Shown: positions 54,656 through 64,000, counted from the first letter of the stretch. The stretch: DNA of 64,000 nt from Phaeovulum vinaykumarii (GCF_900156695.1 NZ_FTOM01000002.1:434001-498000), one strand, 5' to 3'. Numbers and translations: made by a program. The notes: generated from the sequence alone by a model not told the origin.

Positions 54656-56161
54656 TTAGTCCGTTTCGAGCCCGCACCACTTCAGCCATAGGTTGAAGGT
54701 TTTATTCCTACTAGAGGATGACATTGGCCAGTGTTCGGGTGGGCTTATTCCTGCGGGCAATTTCACGGAAGCATCACCGAATGTCTCTTTGAGCGTAAGA
54801 GAAAATACTTTTTGCCATAGATCGTCTGAAAAGTCGTCTGAAATAAGCTTCGATGTCACCGCGAGGGACATGTCCCGGAACAAGCTTCCGTTTAGGTCTG
54901 CGGAAATCAGGTTGACGTCTACGATGCTTGTCCTGGCGAACCGCGCCATTGTGATTTGGGTGTGAAAAAAGATCGCTCCATCCAGACGGTTGTCCTGAAT
55001 AACGGCGCGGTCCAGATATGCATCCGAAAAATCGGCCCCTGCCAGTTCCGCATGGTGGACGCTTGCGTGCTGCATCTGCGCTTTTGAAAGCTGCGAACAG
55101 TTAAGGCGGCTGCCATGGCATTTCACCCAGTCCATTCGGGCGCCGTTCATTCGTGCACCCGAGAAATTCAGACCGGACAGGTTCGCCCTGCGCAAGTTGG
55201 TCTCGCGCAGGTCGAGGCGATAGCCCTTGTAGGCCCTGGTCCGATCCCTCCACGCGCGCAGCTTGTCCCGATATTCCTCCATGGCCGGCGGGTCGTCGGT
55301 TGCCGGCGGGCGCGGCGGGTGGTCGAAGATCCAGTCCGCCTCCGGGTCGGCCTGCGGGCCCCAGCGGGCCTCGTGGCGGCGCTGCTCGGGGCTGCGCCGG
55401 CCCAGAACCTCCAGCGCCAGTTGCACATCGGCGCGCGGGGGCGGAAAGCTCTGCTGGAATGGTTCTGGCCCTTCCGTGTCGGGATCCGTGGAAGGACGGA
55501 GATCGGCCCGTGTCGGAGAGAATATGCCGTAAGTCTTCTGCATAGTGGCTTTCGCGCCGCTGGCCGGGGCGTTGTGGCGGATATAGGCGCAGAGGATCTC
55601 CATCACGCGGACATGATCGCGCCCGGCATCGTTGCGCACCGAATCCTGGGCGATGCGTTCCAGCGACAGGAGCGCGCCGATCCGCACCTCGATGTTGGGC
55701 TCGGTGATCTCGAGCGCGGTTTTCTTCCGTCTCCGCTTGACCGTCTTCTCGGCGCCCAGCTGCTCGACCGCCTTCGAGATGCGGTCGGTGATCTGGCCAT
55801 CCTTCTGCAAGTCGAACTGGCGGTGCTTGAGGATCGTGGCCCAGATGACGAAGGGCGCGCCCAGGATCGCCGCGATCAGCGCGCCGGCGCCCAGGTTGGG
55901 GCCGCTGCGCGCGCCATCGGGCGGGGCCAGGATGTTGCGCCCCGTGTCGAACAGGACAAGGAACGCCACGACAAGCGCCCCGGCAAAGGCCAGCGCCACC
56001 AGCGCCAGGACCAGGTCGCGCCCATCGCGGCCCAGAGCGTTGCTGCGCGGGGCGACAAGGCCGCGTCCGCGCAGCCCGAAACCCGCCCAGGCCAGCATCA
56101 CCACCCCCGCCCCCAGAAGGGCAAGCTCGATCGTCGGGACGGTGGCGGCGGACCAGATCAC
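54656..56161 (-). CDS. Membrane protein with pentapeptide repeats
   Basis: 501 residues. Helices at about 12-30, 48-71 and 92-110; a charged helical region (115-185, VKRRRKKTALEITEPNIEVRIGALLSLERIAQ); a Pro-rich spacer (220-300); then pentapeptide repeats A(N/D)LxX from about 328 to 430 (LRRANLSGLNFSGARMNGARM; AELAGADFSDAYLDRA), with a non-repeat end. The 3' part (about 54660-55130) is clearly A+T-richer than its surroundings, suggesting acquisition or fusion. Effector-like membrane proteins of this build occur sporadically in Rhodobacteraceae. Function unknown. Confidence 0.88.
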   Translation of the reverse strand: MIWSAATVPTIELALLGAGVVMLAWAGFGLRGRGLVAPRSNALGRDGRDLVLALVALAFAGALVVAFLVLFDTGRNILAPPDGARSGPNLGAGALIAAILGAPFVIWATILKHRQFDLQKDGQITDRISKAVEQLGAEKTVKRRRKKTALEITEPNIEVRIGALLSLERIAQDSVRNDAGRDHVRVMEILCAYIRHNAPASGAKATMQKTYGIFSPTRADLRPSTDPDTEGPEPFQQSFPPPRADVQLALEVLGRRSPEQRRHEARWGPQADPEADWIFDHPPRPPATDDPPAMEEYRDKLRAWRDRTRAYKGYRLDLRETNLRRANLSGLNFSGARMNGARMDWVKCHGSRLNCSQLSKAQMQHASVHHAELAGADFSDAYLDRAVIQDNRLDGAIFFHTQITMARFARTSIVDVNLISADLNGSLFRDMSLAVTSKLISDDFSDDLWQKVFSLTLKETFGDASVKLPAGISPPEHWPMSSSSRNKTFNLWLKWCGLETD

Positions 56162-56298
56162 GGGCGCATCCCTCGGGGCGGCGGCATCGCCTGCCAGACT
56201 GGCCCGCGCCCGGCCCGCGCCGCAAGCCCATCTTGCCCCGCGCGGCGCTTTCGGCTAGCCCCTGAGGCCATCACGCATCTCAATCGCAGGGACATTCC

Positions 56299-57636
56299 AT
56301 GCGCCTCTCCCGTTACTTCCTGCCCGTCCTGAAGGAAAACCCCGCCGAGGCGCAGATCGTCAGCCACCGGCTGATGCTGCGCGCCGGCATGATCCGCCAG
56401 CAGGCGGCCGGCATCTATTCGTGGCTGCCGCTGGGCTATCGCGTGCTGCGCCGCATCGAGCAGATCGTGCACGAGGAACAGGCCCGCGCCGGCCATATCC
56501 CGCTGTTGATGCCGACGCTGCAACCGGCCGACCTGTGGCGCGAATCCGGCCGCTATGACGATTACGGCCAGGAGATGCTGCGCATCCGTGACCGCCACGA
56601 CCGCGACATGCTCTATGGCCCCACCAACGAGGAGATGATCACCGACATCTTCCGCGCCCATGTGGAAAGCTACAAGCAGCTGCCGCTGACGCTCTATCAT
56701 ATCCAGTGGAAGTTCCGCGACGAGATCCGCCCGCGCTTTGGCGTGATGCGCGGCCGCGAATTCCTGATGAAGGACGGCTACAGCTTCGACCTGACGCGCG
56801 AGGATGCGTTGCATGCCTACAACCGCCACATGGTCAGCTATCTGCGCACCTATGAACGCATGGGCCTGACCGCCATTCCGATGCGCGCGGCCTCGGGGCC
56901 GATCGGGGGCGACAACACGCATGAATTCCTGGTGCTGGCCGAGACCGGCGAATCCGAGGTGTTCTATGACGCCCGCGTGCCCGCGCTGAAGCTGGGCGAT
57001 CGCGCGGTGGATTATGACGACCGCGCACAGGTGGCCGCGATCTGCGAGGAATTCACCTCGCTCTATGCGCGCACCGACGAGACCCACGACGCGGCCCTTT
57101 TCGAACAGATCCCCGAAGAGCGCCGCTGCATCGGCCGCGGCATCGAGGTCGGGCAGATCTTCTACTTCGGCACCAAGTATTCCGAGGCAATGGGCGCGAC
57201 CGTCGTCACCCCCGATGGCGCCCGCGTGCCGGTCGAGATGGGCAGCCACGGCATCGGCGTCAGCCGGCTTCTGGGCGCGCTGATCGAGGCCAACCACGAC
57301 GACCGCGGCATCATCTGGCCCGAGGGCGTGACCCCCTTCCCGGTGGGGATCGTCAACCTCAAGCAGGGCGACGCGGCCACCGATGCCGCCTGCGAGGGGC
57401 TCTATGCCGCGCTGGCCGCCAGGGGCCTTGAGGCGCTCTATGACGACCGCGAGGATCGCGCCGGCGCCAAATTCGCCACGATGGACCTGATCGGGCTGCC
57501 CTGGCGCATCACCGTCGGGCCGCGCGGGCTGGCCAATGGCGTGGTCGAACTGACCTGCCGGCGCACCGGCGAGAGCGAGGAAATGAGCGCCGAGGCCGCG
57601 GTGGCGCGCGTGGCCGAGATCTACGCCGGGCGCTGA
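56299..57636 (+). CDS. proS: Prolyl-tRNA synthetase (short alphaproteobacterial form)
   Basis: 445 residues, the short type lacking the editing insertion between motifs 2 and 3. [34 protein letters not shown] start; class II motif 2 region [28 protein letters not shown]; motif 3 [17 protein letters not shown]-terminal anticodon-binding domain. It charges tRNA-Pro. Lacking the insertion, it must rely on separate editing factors. It stands alone with a strong terminator. Confidence 0.97.
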   Translation: MRLSRYFLPVLKENPAEAQIVSHRLMLRAGMIRQQAAGIYSWLPLGYRVLRRIEQIVHEEQARAGHIPLLMPTLQPADLWRESGRYDDYGQEMLRIRDRHDRDMLYGPTNEEMITDIFRAHVESYKQLPLTLYHIQWKFRDEIRPRFGVMRGREFLMKDGYSFDLTREDALHAYNRHMVSYLRTYERMGLTAIPMRAASGPIGGDNTHEFLVLAETGESEVFYDARVPALKLGDRAVDYDDRAQVAAICEEFTSLYARTDETHDAALFEQIPEERRCIGRGIEVGQIFYFGTKYSEAMGATVVTPDGARVPVEMGSHGIGVSRLLGALIEANHDDRGIIWPEGVTPFPVGIVNLKQGDAATDAACEGLYAALAARGLEALYDDREDRAGAKFATMDLIGLPWRITVGPRGLANGVVELTCRRTGESEEMSAEAAVARVAEIYAGR

Positions 57637-57662
57637 GCCCCGGTTTTCGGTCGCAACATTCT

Positions 57663-57694
57663 CCCCCGCGTGCCGCCCGCGCGCGGGGGTTTTT
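57663..57694 (+). terminator. Rho-independent terminator of proS
   Basis: CCCCCGCG (57663-57670) pairs with CGCGGGGG (57682-57689), followed directly by TTTTT at 57690-57694. Confidence 0.9.
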
Positions 57695-57761
57695 CGTGCC
57701 GCGCTTGACAGGGTGAATTCGTAGTGTTTTGGTCGGGTATAATCCTTCCAAAAGGTCCGAC

Positions 57762-58907
57762 ATGTTGCTTCCCGCGGTCTCGCTGATCTGCCTTGCCCTT
57801 CTGGCCGCGCCGGCGCGCGCGGCCGAACCCGACGCCGCCCCCTTCACCGATCCGGCGGAATGGGGCGAGGCGCTCTTCTTCGACACCAATCTTTCGCAGA
57901 ACCGCACGCAGGCCTGCGCCAGCTGCCACGCGCCCGCGCGCGCCTTCACCGACCCGCGCCAGACCCGCGCCGGGGCGGCGGTGTCGCTGGGCGACGATGG
58001 CGTCTCGCTGGGGGACCGCAATGCGCCCACGGCGATGTATGCGGGCTTCGTGCCGCCCTTCACGCGCCGGGCCGACGGCATGTGGGAGGGGGGGCTTTTC
58101 CACGACGGCCGGGCCGCGGATCTGGCCGCGCAGGCGGGCGGGCCGCCCCTGAACCCGGTCGAGATGGGGCTTCCCTCGAAACGCGCGGTTCTGGCGCGGC
58201 TGAACGAGACCCCGCGTTACCGGGCGACGCTGGCCGCGCAGGGCCTGTCCGACGACCCCGAGGGCGCCTATGCCGCGATGACCGCGGCGCTGGCGGCCTA
58301 TGAGAAGACGGCGGTCTTTGCGCCCTTTTCCTCGCGCTATGACCGCTATCTGCGCGGCGAGATCGAACTGACCCCCGAGGAAGACCTGGGCCGGGTGCTG
58401 TTCTTCTCGCAGCAATTCACCAATTGCAACCTGTGCCACCAGCTGCGCCGCTCGCCCACCGATCCGGCCGAGACCTTCTCGAATTACGAATATCACAACA
58501 TCGGCGTGCCGGCGAACACGGCCGTGCGGGCGGTGAACGGGCTGGGCGCGGATCATGTGGATGCGGGCCTTGCCGCAAATCCGCAGGTCAGCGACCCCGC
58601 GGCGCAGGGCCGGTTCCGCGTGCCGGGGCTGCGCAATGTGGCGGTGACGGGCCCCTATATGCACAACGGCGTCTTTGCCGATCTGCGCACGGTCATCCTG
58701 TTCTACAACAAGTATAATTCCCGCCGCCCGGATCGGCAGATCAACCCCGAGACCGGCGCGCCCTGGGCCCCGCCCGAGGTCGCGGCGAACCTCTCGCGCG
58801 ATCTTCTGGAAGAGGGCCCTGCGCTCGATGATCGGCGCATCGACGCGCTGGTGGCCTTTCTCGAGGCGCTGACCGACGCCGAATACGAGCCGCTTCTGGA
58901 CCGCTGA
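57762..58907 (+). CDS. Diheme cytochrome c peroxidase/MauG-family protein
   Basis: 381 residues from ATG 57762, with AAGG seven bases upstream. A Sec signal peptide ends APARAAEPD (about residue 21). Two c-type heme sites: CASCH (52-56) and CNLCH (222-226), the spacing of bacterial diheme peroxidases. Such enzymes reduce hydrogen peroxide in the periplasm with electrons from small cytochromes, or carry out MauG-like oxidations. A perfect TATAAT (57738-57743) lies upstream, but no matching -35 at standard spacing. Monocistronic; convergent with trpS. Confidence 0.92.
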   Translation: MLLPAVSLICLALLAAPARAAEPDAAPFTDPAEWGEALFFDTNLSQNRTQACASCHAPARAFTDPRQTRAGAAVSLGDDGVSLGDRNAPTAMYAGFVPPFTRRADGMWEGGLFHDGRAADLAAQAGGPPLNPVEMGLPSKRAVLARLNETPRYRATLAAQGLSDDPEGAYAAMTAALAAYEKTAVFAPFSSRYDRYLRGEIELTPEEDLGRVLFFSQQFTNCNLCHQLRRSPTDPAETFSNYEYHNIGVPANTAVRAVNGLGADHVDAGLAANPQVSDPAAQGRFRVPGLRNVAVTGPYMHNGVFADLRTVILFYNKYNSRRPDRQINPETGAPWAPPEVAANLSRDLLEEGPALDDRRIDALVAFLEALTDAEYEPLLDR

Positions 58908-58936
58908 GCCGGGCGCGGGCGGGAAGGCGCGCAGCG

Positions 58937-58962
58937 AAAAGGGCCCCGCGCGGGGGCCCCTT
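58937..58962 (-). terminator. Terminator of trpS (also facing the peroxidase gene)
   Basis: AAGGGCCCC... hairpin with a C bulge between 58939-58947 and 58952-58962; on the minus strand it ends CCCTTTTCGC. It lies between the two convergent genes. Confidence 0.65.
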
Positions 58963-58989
58963 GGAACGTGGAACGGCAAGGGGGCGCGC

Positions 58990-60027
58990 TCAGCGCGAGC
59001 GGATCATCCCCATGATGTCCATCGTCCGCGCCAGGATCGGCTGGGCGATCGCTTCGGCGCGCGCCGCGCCCTGGCCCAGGATGCGGTCGATCTCGGCCGG
59101 GTCGGCCATGAGCCGTGTCATCTCGGTCGAGATCGGCGCCAGCACCGACACCGCCAGATCCGCCAGCGCGGGCTTGAAGGCGCCGAAACCCTGGCCGGCG
59201 AATTCCTCGACCACCTGCTGGGCGGTCTTGCCCGAAAGCGCGGCATAGATGTTGACCAGGTTGCGCGCCTCGGGGCGGTCGCGCAGCCCGTCCAGGTTGT
59301 CGGGCAGCGGGTCGGGATCGGTGCGCGCCTTGCGGAACTTCTGCGCGATCGTGTCGGCGTCGTCCGTCAGGTTGATGCGGCTGGCGTCCGAGGGGTCGGA
59401 TTTCGACATCTTCTTGGTGCCGTCACGCAGCGACATCACCCGCGTGGCCGCGCCCTCGATCACGGGTTCGGGCATCGGGAAGAAGTCCACGCCGTAATCG
59501 TGGTTGAACTTGGCGGCAATGTCGCGGGTCAGCTCGACATGCTGCTTCTGGTCCTCGCCCACGGGGACATGGGTCGCGTGATAGACCAGGATGTCGGCCG
59601 CCATCAGCGACGGATAGGCATAGAGCCCCAGGCTCGCCTTTTCCGCATTCTTGCCGACCTTGTCCTTGAACTGCGTCATGCGGTTCATCCACCCCAGCCG
59701 CGCGACACAGTTGAACATCCACCCCAGCTCGGCATGGGCCGAGACCTGGCTCTGGTTGAACAGGATCGACCGGGCCGGGTCGATCCCCGAGGCGATGAAG
59801 GCCGCGGCGGCCTCGCGGGTCTGGTGGCGCAGGCGCTCGGGCTCTTGCCAGACGGTGATCGCATGCAGGTCGACCAGGCAATAGATCGTCTCGATGCCCG
59901 CATCCTGCTTTTCGGCAAAACGTCTGAGCGCGCCCAGGTAATTGCCCAGCGTCAGCCCGCCCGACGGCTGGATGCCCGAGAAGATGCGGGGGGGAAAGAC
60001 GGGGGCTTGGGGCTCTTGGGCGGTCAT
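58990..60027 (-). CDS. trpS: Tryptophanyl-tRNA synthetase
   Basis: 345 residues. Class I motifs: [14 protein letters not shown] (HIGH equivalent, about 22-35) and KKMSKSDPS (KMSKS, about 202-210); a typical [15 protein letters not shown] block lies between. It charges tRNA-Trp. The murJ gene lies on the same strand upstream, but the rhomboid-like gene is in between on the other strand, so trpS has its own promoter in the 130-base gap. Confidence 0.97.
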   Translation of the reverse strand: MTAQEPQAPVFPPRIFSGIQPSGGLTLGNYLGALRRFAEKQDAGIETIYCLVDLHAITVWQEPERLRHQTREAAAAFIASGIDPARSILFNQSQVSAHAELGWMFNCVARLGWMNRMTQFKDKVGKNAEKASLGLYAYPSLMAADILVYHATHVPVGEDQKQHVELTRDIAAKFNHDYGVDFFPMPEPVIEGAATRVMSLRDGTKKMSKSDPSDASRINLTDDADTIAQKFRKARTDPDPLPDNLDGLRDRPEARNLVNIYAALSGKTAQQVVEEFAGQGFGAFKPALADLAVSVLAPISTEMTRLMADPAEIDRILGQGAARAEAIAQPILARTMDIMGMIRSR

Positions 60028-60159
60028 GGCGTTCCCTTGGATGGCGGCGGGGGTGGAAAAGAATGCGTTCCTCGCTTATCGCTTCGGCGCAGGGCGCGCA
60101 ACCGGACCCGCGCGCCTGCCCCCCTGCCGTTGCCGGGTCCGCGCAAGAAGGAACACGCC

Positions 60160-60846
60160 ATGCGCGAGGGATACGATCATTCGCCGGTCAACCCGCTGCC
60201 CTGGGCGGTCTGGGTGCTGGCGCTGCCGATCATCGCCTTCGAGGCGGTCTTTGCCCTTGGTCAGGCCGGTCTGGCCGGCGGCCCCGAGGCGGTGGGCTGG
60301 CGGATGGACGCGCTCCAGCGCTTTGCCTTCGCGCCGGGCATCCTGCGCGCGATGATCGCGGCGGGGGATTATCCGCAAAGCCATGTCACCCGCATCCTGA
60401 CCTATCCCTTCGTGCATGGCAGCTTCACCCAGGCGCTGTTCGTTCTGGTCTTCCTGCTGGCGCTGGGCAAGATGGTGGGCGAGATCTTCCGCCCCCTGGC
60501 CGTGATCGTGCTGTTCCTGGCCTCGGCCGTGGGGGGGGCGCTGATCTATACCGCGCTGGGTGTCTCTGACCGGCCGATCTATGGCGGCTATCCGGCGGTC
60601 TATGGGCTGATCGGGGCCTATACTTGGCTTTTGTGGATGCGCGCCGCGGGTGTGGGCGAAAGCCGGCTGCGGGCGTTCCAGCTGATCGGCTTCCTGCTGG
60701 GATTGCAGCTGGTCTTTGGCCTTCTGTTCGGGGGCAGCTGGGACTGGGTGGCCGAACTCAGCGGCTTCGGGGTGGGTTTCCTGCTGTCCTTCCTGCTGGG
60801 GCCGGGCGGCTGGTCGCGCGCGCTCGACCGGATGCGCCGGCGCTGA
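60160..60846 (+). CDS. Rhomboid-fold membrane protein lacking catalytic Ser and His
   Basis: 228 residues with about six helices. The rhomboid pattern is present: RILTYPFVHGSFTQALFVLVF (helix 2), GGYPAVYGLIGAY (helix 4, about 142-154) and VAELSGFGVGFLLS (helix 6). But the GxSG motif reads GGYP (Tyr144 in place of Ser) and the helix-6 His is Glu199, so proteolysis is not expected. It may be a pseudoprotease that binds membrane proteins. AAGGA lies seven bases before the ATG. Confidence 0.88.
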   Translation: MREGYDHSPVNPLPWAVWVLALPIIAFEAVFALGQAGLAGGPEAVGWRMDALQRFAFAPGILRAMIAAGDYPQSHVTRILTYPFVHGSFTQALFVLVFLLALGKMVGEIFRPLAVIVLFLASAVGGALIYTALGVSDRPIYGGYPAVYGLIGAYTWLLWMRAAGVGESRLRAFQLIGFLLGLQLVFGLLFGGSWDWVAELSGFGVGFLLSFLLGPGGWSRALDRMRRR

Positions 60847-60877
60847 GCCGGGGCACGCAGGGCGATCACGGGCGGCT

Positions 60878-62416
60878 TCAGCGGCGCAGCGCGGCGCGGA
60901 AATCGCTCAGCCGAAAGGCGCCGATCGCCCCGCCGACGCCGAAATAGACCACGATCCCCAGGCCCACCAGCCCGGCCAGCGCGCCATAGCGCAGCCCGCC
61001 CGTGGCCAGCGGCCCGGCCAGCTGCGCCGCCGCCAGCCACAGCACCGCCCCCATGGCCGCCGAGGCGATCACCAGCCGCGGCAGCCGACGGCGCAGCCGC
61101 GTGTCGGGGCGTGCGGCGTCCCCCATGCCGCGCGCACCGTGCCAGAGCTGGGCCACCATCACCCAGGCCGAGACCGTCGTGGCGATGGCCGCCGACAGGA
61201 AGCCGATCACCGGCATCAGCCCCACCGCCAGCAGGGCGTTGACCCCCATCGCCACCACCGCGAAATGGAACGGGCGGCGCGTGTCCTCGCGCGCATAATA
61301 AAGCGGCTGAAGCACCTTGTGCAGCACGAAGGCCGGCAGCCCCGCGCCATAGACGGCCAGCGCCGCGGCGGTGGCGTCGATGTCAGAGGCGCCAAAGGCC
61401 CCGCGCCCGAAGAGCACCTGCACCAGCGGTTGGGCCATGACGATCAGCGCCACCGCCGAAGGCAGCGTCAGCATCAGCGCGAATTCGGTGCCGCGGTTGA
61501 AGCTGGCCCGCCCGCCCGCGTGATCGGCGGCGCGCAGCTTGCGCGACAGATCAGGCAGCAGCACCACCCCGATGGCGATCCCCACCACCCCCAGCGGCAA
61601 TTGATAGAGCCGGTCGGCATAGGACAGCCAGGCCACCGCGCCTTCGGTGAAGCTGGCGACCTGGCGGCCGACGATCAGGTTGATCTGCACCACGCCCCCC
61701 GCCAGAACCGCGGGCGCCGCGATCACCGCCAGCCGGCGCAATTCGGGTGTCAGCCGCGGGCGGCGAAAGCGCAGCGACAGCCCTGTGCGCGCCAGCGCCG
61801 CCCAGACCAGCGCCAGCTGCGCCACGCCTGCCACCGGCACCGTCCAGGCCAGCGTCGGACCCATCGGCCAGCCCAGCGCATCGGCGCCCAGCATCGCCGC
61901 CACGAACAGGATGTTGAGCAGCACCGGCGCCGCCGCCGTGGCCGCGAAACGCCCCGTTGCGTTCAGCACCCCCGAGATCAGCGCCGCCAGCGAGATGAAC
62001 AGGATATAGGGAAAGGCGATCTTGCCGAAGGCCACGGCCATGTCGAAGCGGGCATCCCCGGCAAAGCCCGAGGCCATGGCCAGCACCAGCCAGGGCATCG
62101 CCGCCATGGCCAGAAGCGTGAACAGGCTCAGCAGCGTCGCCATCCCCCAGAAGGCATCGCGGGCAAAGCCCTCGGGGTCTTCGCCGGCCTCGTATTTCTT
62201 CGAGAACATGGGCACGAAGGCCATGTTGAAGGCGCCCTCGGCGAAGAAGCGGCGGAACATGTTGGGCAGCGAGAAGGCGATCAGAAAGGCCTCGGCCACC
62301 GGGCCTGCGCCCAGAAAGGCCGCCATCATGATGTCGCGGGCAAAGCCCAGCACCCGGCTGGCCAATGTCCAGCCGCCCACCGTGACGAAGCCCCGCACCA
62401 GCCGGATCGCCGCCAT
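60878..62416 (-). CDS. murJ: Lipid II flippase MurJ
   Basis: 512 residues, about fourteen helices of the MOP exporter superfamily. Start MAAIRLVRGFVTVGGWTLASRVLGFARD with the functional Arg in SRVLGFARD, and FRRFFAEGAFNMAFVPMF, typical of MurJ (MviN). It flips lipid II across the inner membrane for peptidoglycan synthesis. It follows glnD by 13 bases; glnD-murJ is a common order in Rhodobacteraceae. Confidence 0.96.
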   Translation of the reverse strand: MAAIRLVRGFVTVGGWTLASRVLGFARDIMMAAFLGAGPVAEAFLIAFSLPNMFRRFFAEGAFNMAFVPMFSKKYEAGEDPEGFARDAFWGMATLLSLFTLLAMAAMPWLVLAMASGFAGDARFDMAVAFGKIAFPYILFISLAALISGVLNATGRFAATAAAPVLLNILFVAAMLGADALGWPMGPTLAWTVPVAGVAQLALVWAALARTGLSLRFRRPRLTPELRRLAVIAAPAVLAGGVVQINLIVGRQVASFTEGAVAWLSYADRLYQLPLGVVGIAIGVVLLPDLSRKLRAADHAGGRASFNRGTEFALMLTLPSAVALIVMAQPLVQVLFGRGAFGASDIDATAAALAVYGAGLPAFVLHKVLQPLYYAREDTRRPFHFAVVAMGVNALLAVGLMPVIGFLSAAIATTVSAWVMVAQLWHGARGMGDAARPDTRLRRRLPRLVIASAAMGAVLWLAAAQLAGPLATGGLRYGALAGLVGLGIVVYFGVGGAIGAFRLSDFRAALRR

Positions 62417-62429
62417 GTTCCTGCCCGCC

Positions 62430-64000
62430 CTAGCTTGCCGCGCGTTCGGCGCCTTCGGCGATCGCGGCGCGCAGACGTTTTTCCAGTGTTTCCTGCCGGG
62501 CCTTGGAATGCAGTTTCAGCCCGAACATGTCCTTGACGTAGAAGGTGTCGACCACCTGCGCGCCATAGGTCGCAATGACCGCGCTGGCGATGTAGATCGA
62601 ATTGCCGGCCAGCGCGCGGGCCAGATCATAGAGAAGGCCGGGCCGGTCGCGGGTGTCCACCTCGATGATCGTATAGATCTCCGAGCCTTCGTTGTCGAAG
62701 ACGATATGGGTGGGAAAGCGGAATTCGCGCTCGCGTTTCTTGATCTTGTCGCGGTCCTTCAGCGCCTCGCGGGCCAGAACTTCGCCGCGCAGGATGCGTT
62801 CGATCATCGAACGCAGGCGGGGCAGCCGCGAGGCCTCGTAGGGGCTGCCGTCGCTGTCCTGGATCCAGAAGGCGGCGGTGGCCAGACCGTCCTTGGTCGT
62901 ATAGGTGCGCGCATCGACGACATTGGCCCCCACCAGCGCCAGCGCGCCCGACAGCCGCGCGAAGATGCCGGGGTGGTCGGCCATGGCGAAACAGGCGCGG
63001 GTGGCGTCGTGGTCGGCATCCGGGTGCAGGTCGATGCGGATCGAATCCTCGGGCAGGTCGCGCAGCAGCCGGGCAAAGACCGCCTGGGTCTCGGTCGACA
63101 GGCCCTGCCAATAGGGCGGGTAATGCCGCGCGGTCTCCTGGCGCAGCGCCCGCGGCTCCCAATCCGACAGCGCCTCGCGCAGGGCGCGTTTGGCCTCGTC
63201 CTGGCGCTGCTCGCGGTTGACCGCCTCGAGGCCGGCCTCGAGCGCCGTGGCCGTGTCGCGGTAGAGCTTGCGGATCAGCTGGGCCTTCCAGTTGTTCCAG
63301 GTGCCCGGCCCCACGCCGCGGATGTCGCACACGGTCAGCACCGTCAGCAGGTCCAGCCGCTTCTTGGTGCGCACCATCTTGGCAAAGTCGCGCAAGGTGC
63401 GCGGGTCCGACAGGTCGCGCTTCTGCGCCATGTCCGACATCAGCAGGTGATGGCGCACCAGCCATTCCACGGTCTCGCATTCCTCGGCGTTCAGCCCCAG
63501 CCGCGGCGCCACCCGGCGCGCGATCTGGGCCCCGATGATGGCGTGATCCTCGGGGCGGCCCTTGCCGATGTCATGCAGGAACAGCGCGGCATAGAGCACG
63601 CGCCGGTTCACGTCTTCCTCAAGGATGCGCGACGACAGCGGCAATTCCTCGATCAATTCGCCGCGCTCGATCTGCGCCAGCGTCGAGATGCATTGGATCG
63701 TGTGCTCGTCCACCGTGTAATGGTGGTAGACGTTGAACTGCATCATCGCCACGACCGGCTCGAATTCGGGAATGAAGGCGGCGATCACGCCCAGCTCGTT
63801 CATCCGCCGCAGCGCGCGTTCGGGGTTGCCGTGCTTGAGCAGCAGATCCAGGAAGATGCGCCCGGCCTCGCGGTCCTCGCGGATGTCCTCGAAGCGCTTG
63901 AGATTGGCCGCCACCAGCCGCATCGCATCGGGGTGGATCAGCATGCCGGTGCGCAAGGCTTCCTCGAAGATGCGCAGCATGTTCAGCGGATCGGCCAGGA
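62430..64000 (-). CDS. glnD: Bifunctional uridylyltransferase/uridylyl-removing enzyme GlnD (N-terminal part beyond right edge)
   Basis: The open frame continues past base 64000; 523 residues are visible. HD domain: HHYTVDEHTIQC and ALFLHDIGKGRPEDHAIIGA (uridylyl-removing activity). Two C-terminal ACT domains: HPGIFARLSGALALVGANVVDART and DRPGLLYDLARALAGNSIYIASAVI, which sense glutamine. The N-terminal nucleotidyltransferase domain lies outside. It modifies PII proteins and so sets nitrogen control. Downstream murJ is probably co-transcribed. Confidence 0.95.
   Translation of the reverse strand, partial: LADPLNMLRIFEEALRTGMLIHPDAMRLVAANLKRFEDIREDREAGRIFLDLLLKHGNPERALRRMNELGVIAAFIPEFEPVVAMMQFNVYHHYTVDEHTIQCISTLAQIERGELIEELPLSSRILEEDVNRRVLYAALFLHDIGKGRPEDHAIIGAQIARRVAPRLGLNAEECETVEWLVRHHLLMSDMAQKRDLSDPRTLRDFAKMVRTKKRLDLLTVLTVCDIRGVGPGTWNNWKAQLIRKLYRDTATALEAGLEAVNREQRQDEAKRALREALSDWEPRALRQETARHYPPYWQGLSTETQAVFARLLRDLPEDSIRIDLHPDADHDATRACFAMADHPGIFARLSGALALVGANVVDARTYTTKDGLATAAFWIQDSDGSPYEASRLPRLRSMIERILRGEVLAREALKDRDKIKKREREFRFPTHIVFDNEGSEIYTIIEVDTRDRPGLLYDLARALAGNSIYIASAVIATYGAQVVDTFYVKDMFGLKLHSKARQETLEKRLRAAIAEGAERAAS

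Noticed and set aside
57705-57743. TTGACA (57705-57710) and TATAAT (57738-57743) as a promoter of the diheme peroxidase
   Set aside because: The spacer would be 27 bases, far from 16-18. The TATAAT may be real with an activator, but this pair is not a standard promoter.
60716-62536. Plus-strand frame of 606 codons over murJ
   Set aside because: Gln/His/Arg-rich shadow translation; murJ on the minus strand is certain.

Overview
The window is a G+C-rich (roughly 68-70% by eye) chromosomal segment of an alphaproteobacterium, almost certainly a phototrophic member of the Rhodobacteraceae (Rhodobacter/Rhodovulum type). Reasons: the gene content and order (yebC, argD-argF, hrpB, hemE/hemC, a full Tad pilus locus, leuCD, ppk-ppx with an Hda-type protein, short-form proS), the gene style (ATGA overlaps, AGGAG-type ribosome sites, GTG and TTG starts), and bciA, an 8-vinyl reductase of (bacterio)chlorophyll synthesis. 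The species cannot be fixed from the sequence. Most of the window is core housekeeping DNA. The only sign of mobile DNA is a truncated integrase beside a tRNA-Thr gene.

Layout. 1-5.1 kb (minus strand): an EamA transporter cut by the left edge, a small conserved protein, YebC, a lipoprotein, an SLC13/RCK anion permease and a YmdB-type phosphodiesterase. 5.3-7.9 kb (plus): arginine synthesis, argD-argF, preceded by a 16-codon reading frame ending in an arginine run and followed by hairpins, an attenuator-like leader. 8.2-13.1 kb: hrpB and a DUF3108 protein (minus), then meaB and rpmB (plus). 13.3-15.4 kb: divergent hemE and hemC. 15.6-18.8 kb: a DevB-DevC-DevA type ABC exporter whose adaptor gene is out of frame at a 12-C tract. 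18.8-21.7 kb: an MFS transporter and the MsrPQ methionine sulfoxide repair pair.

21.7-36.2 kb holds the Tad (Flp) pilus locus, read on the minus strand. From upstream to downstream it runs: two tiny pilins, CpaB, CpaC secretin, OmpA-like lipoprotein, CpaE/TadZ, CpaF/TadA ATPase, TadB, TadC, TadD, a second TPR lipoprotein and the prepilin peptidase. A divergent membrane protein and an AAA ATPase of unknown role follow. 36.3-41.1 kb: a secreted EEP-family protein, a membrane protein, leuD and leuC. 41.2-45.1 kb: a possible small protein, a SOUL heme-binding protein, an HSD10-like dehydrogenase, a NUDIX hydrolase, a small His/Cys-containing protein and bciA. 45.1-48.5 kb: a divergent DUF1127/LysR pair, an Hsp70-like protein and a TPR-like protein.

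48.3-48.7 kb holds the integrase remnant and tRNA-Thr(CGT). 48.9-54.6 kb (minus): a coupled block AI-2E-type permease, Hda-like protein, polyphosphate kinase and exopolyphosphatase. 54.7-64 kb: a pentapeptide-repeat membrane protein with an A+T-richer 3' half, proS, a diheme peroxidase, trpS, a rhomboid-fold protein lacking its catalytic residues, murJ, and glnD cut by the right edge. Short 12-15 bp G+C-rich tandem repeats recur near gene ends. The observations I rank highest are the Arg-rich leader upstream of argDF, the poly-C frameshift in the exporter adaptor, the integrase scar at tRNA-Thr, the DW-type Flp pilins and the inactive rhomboid.
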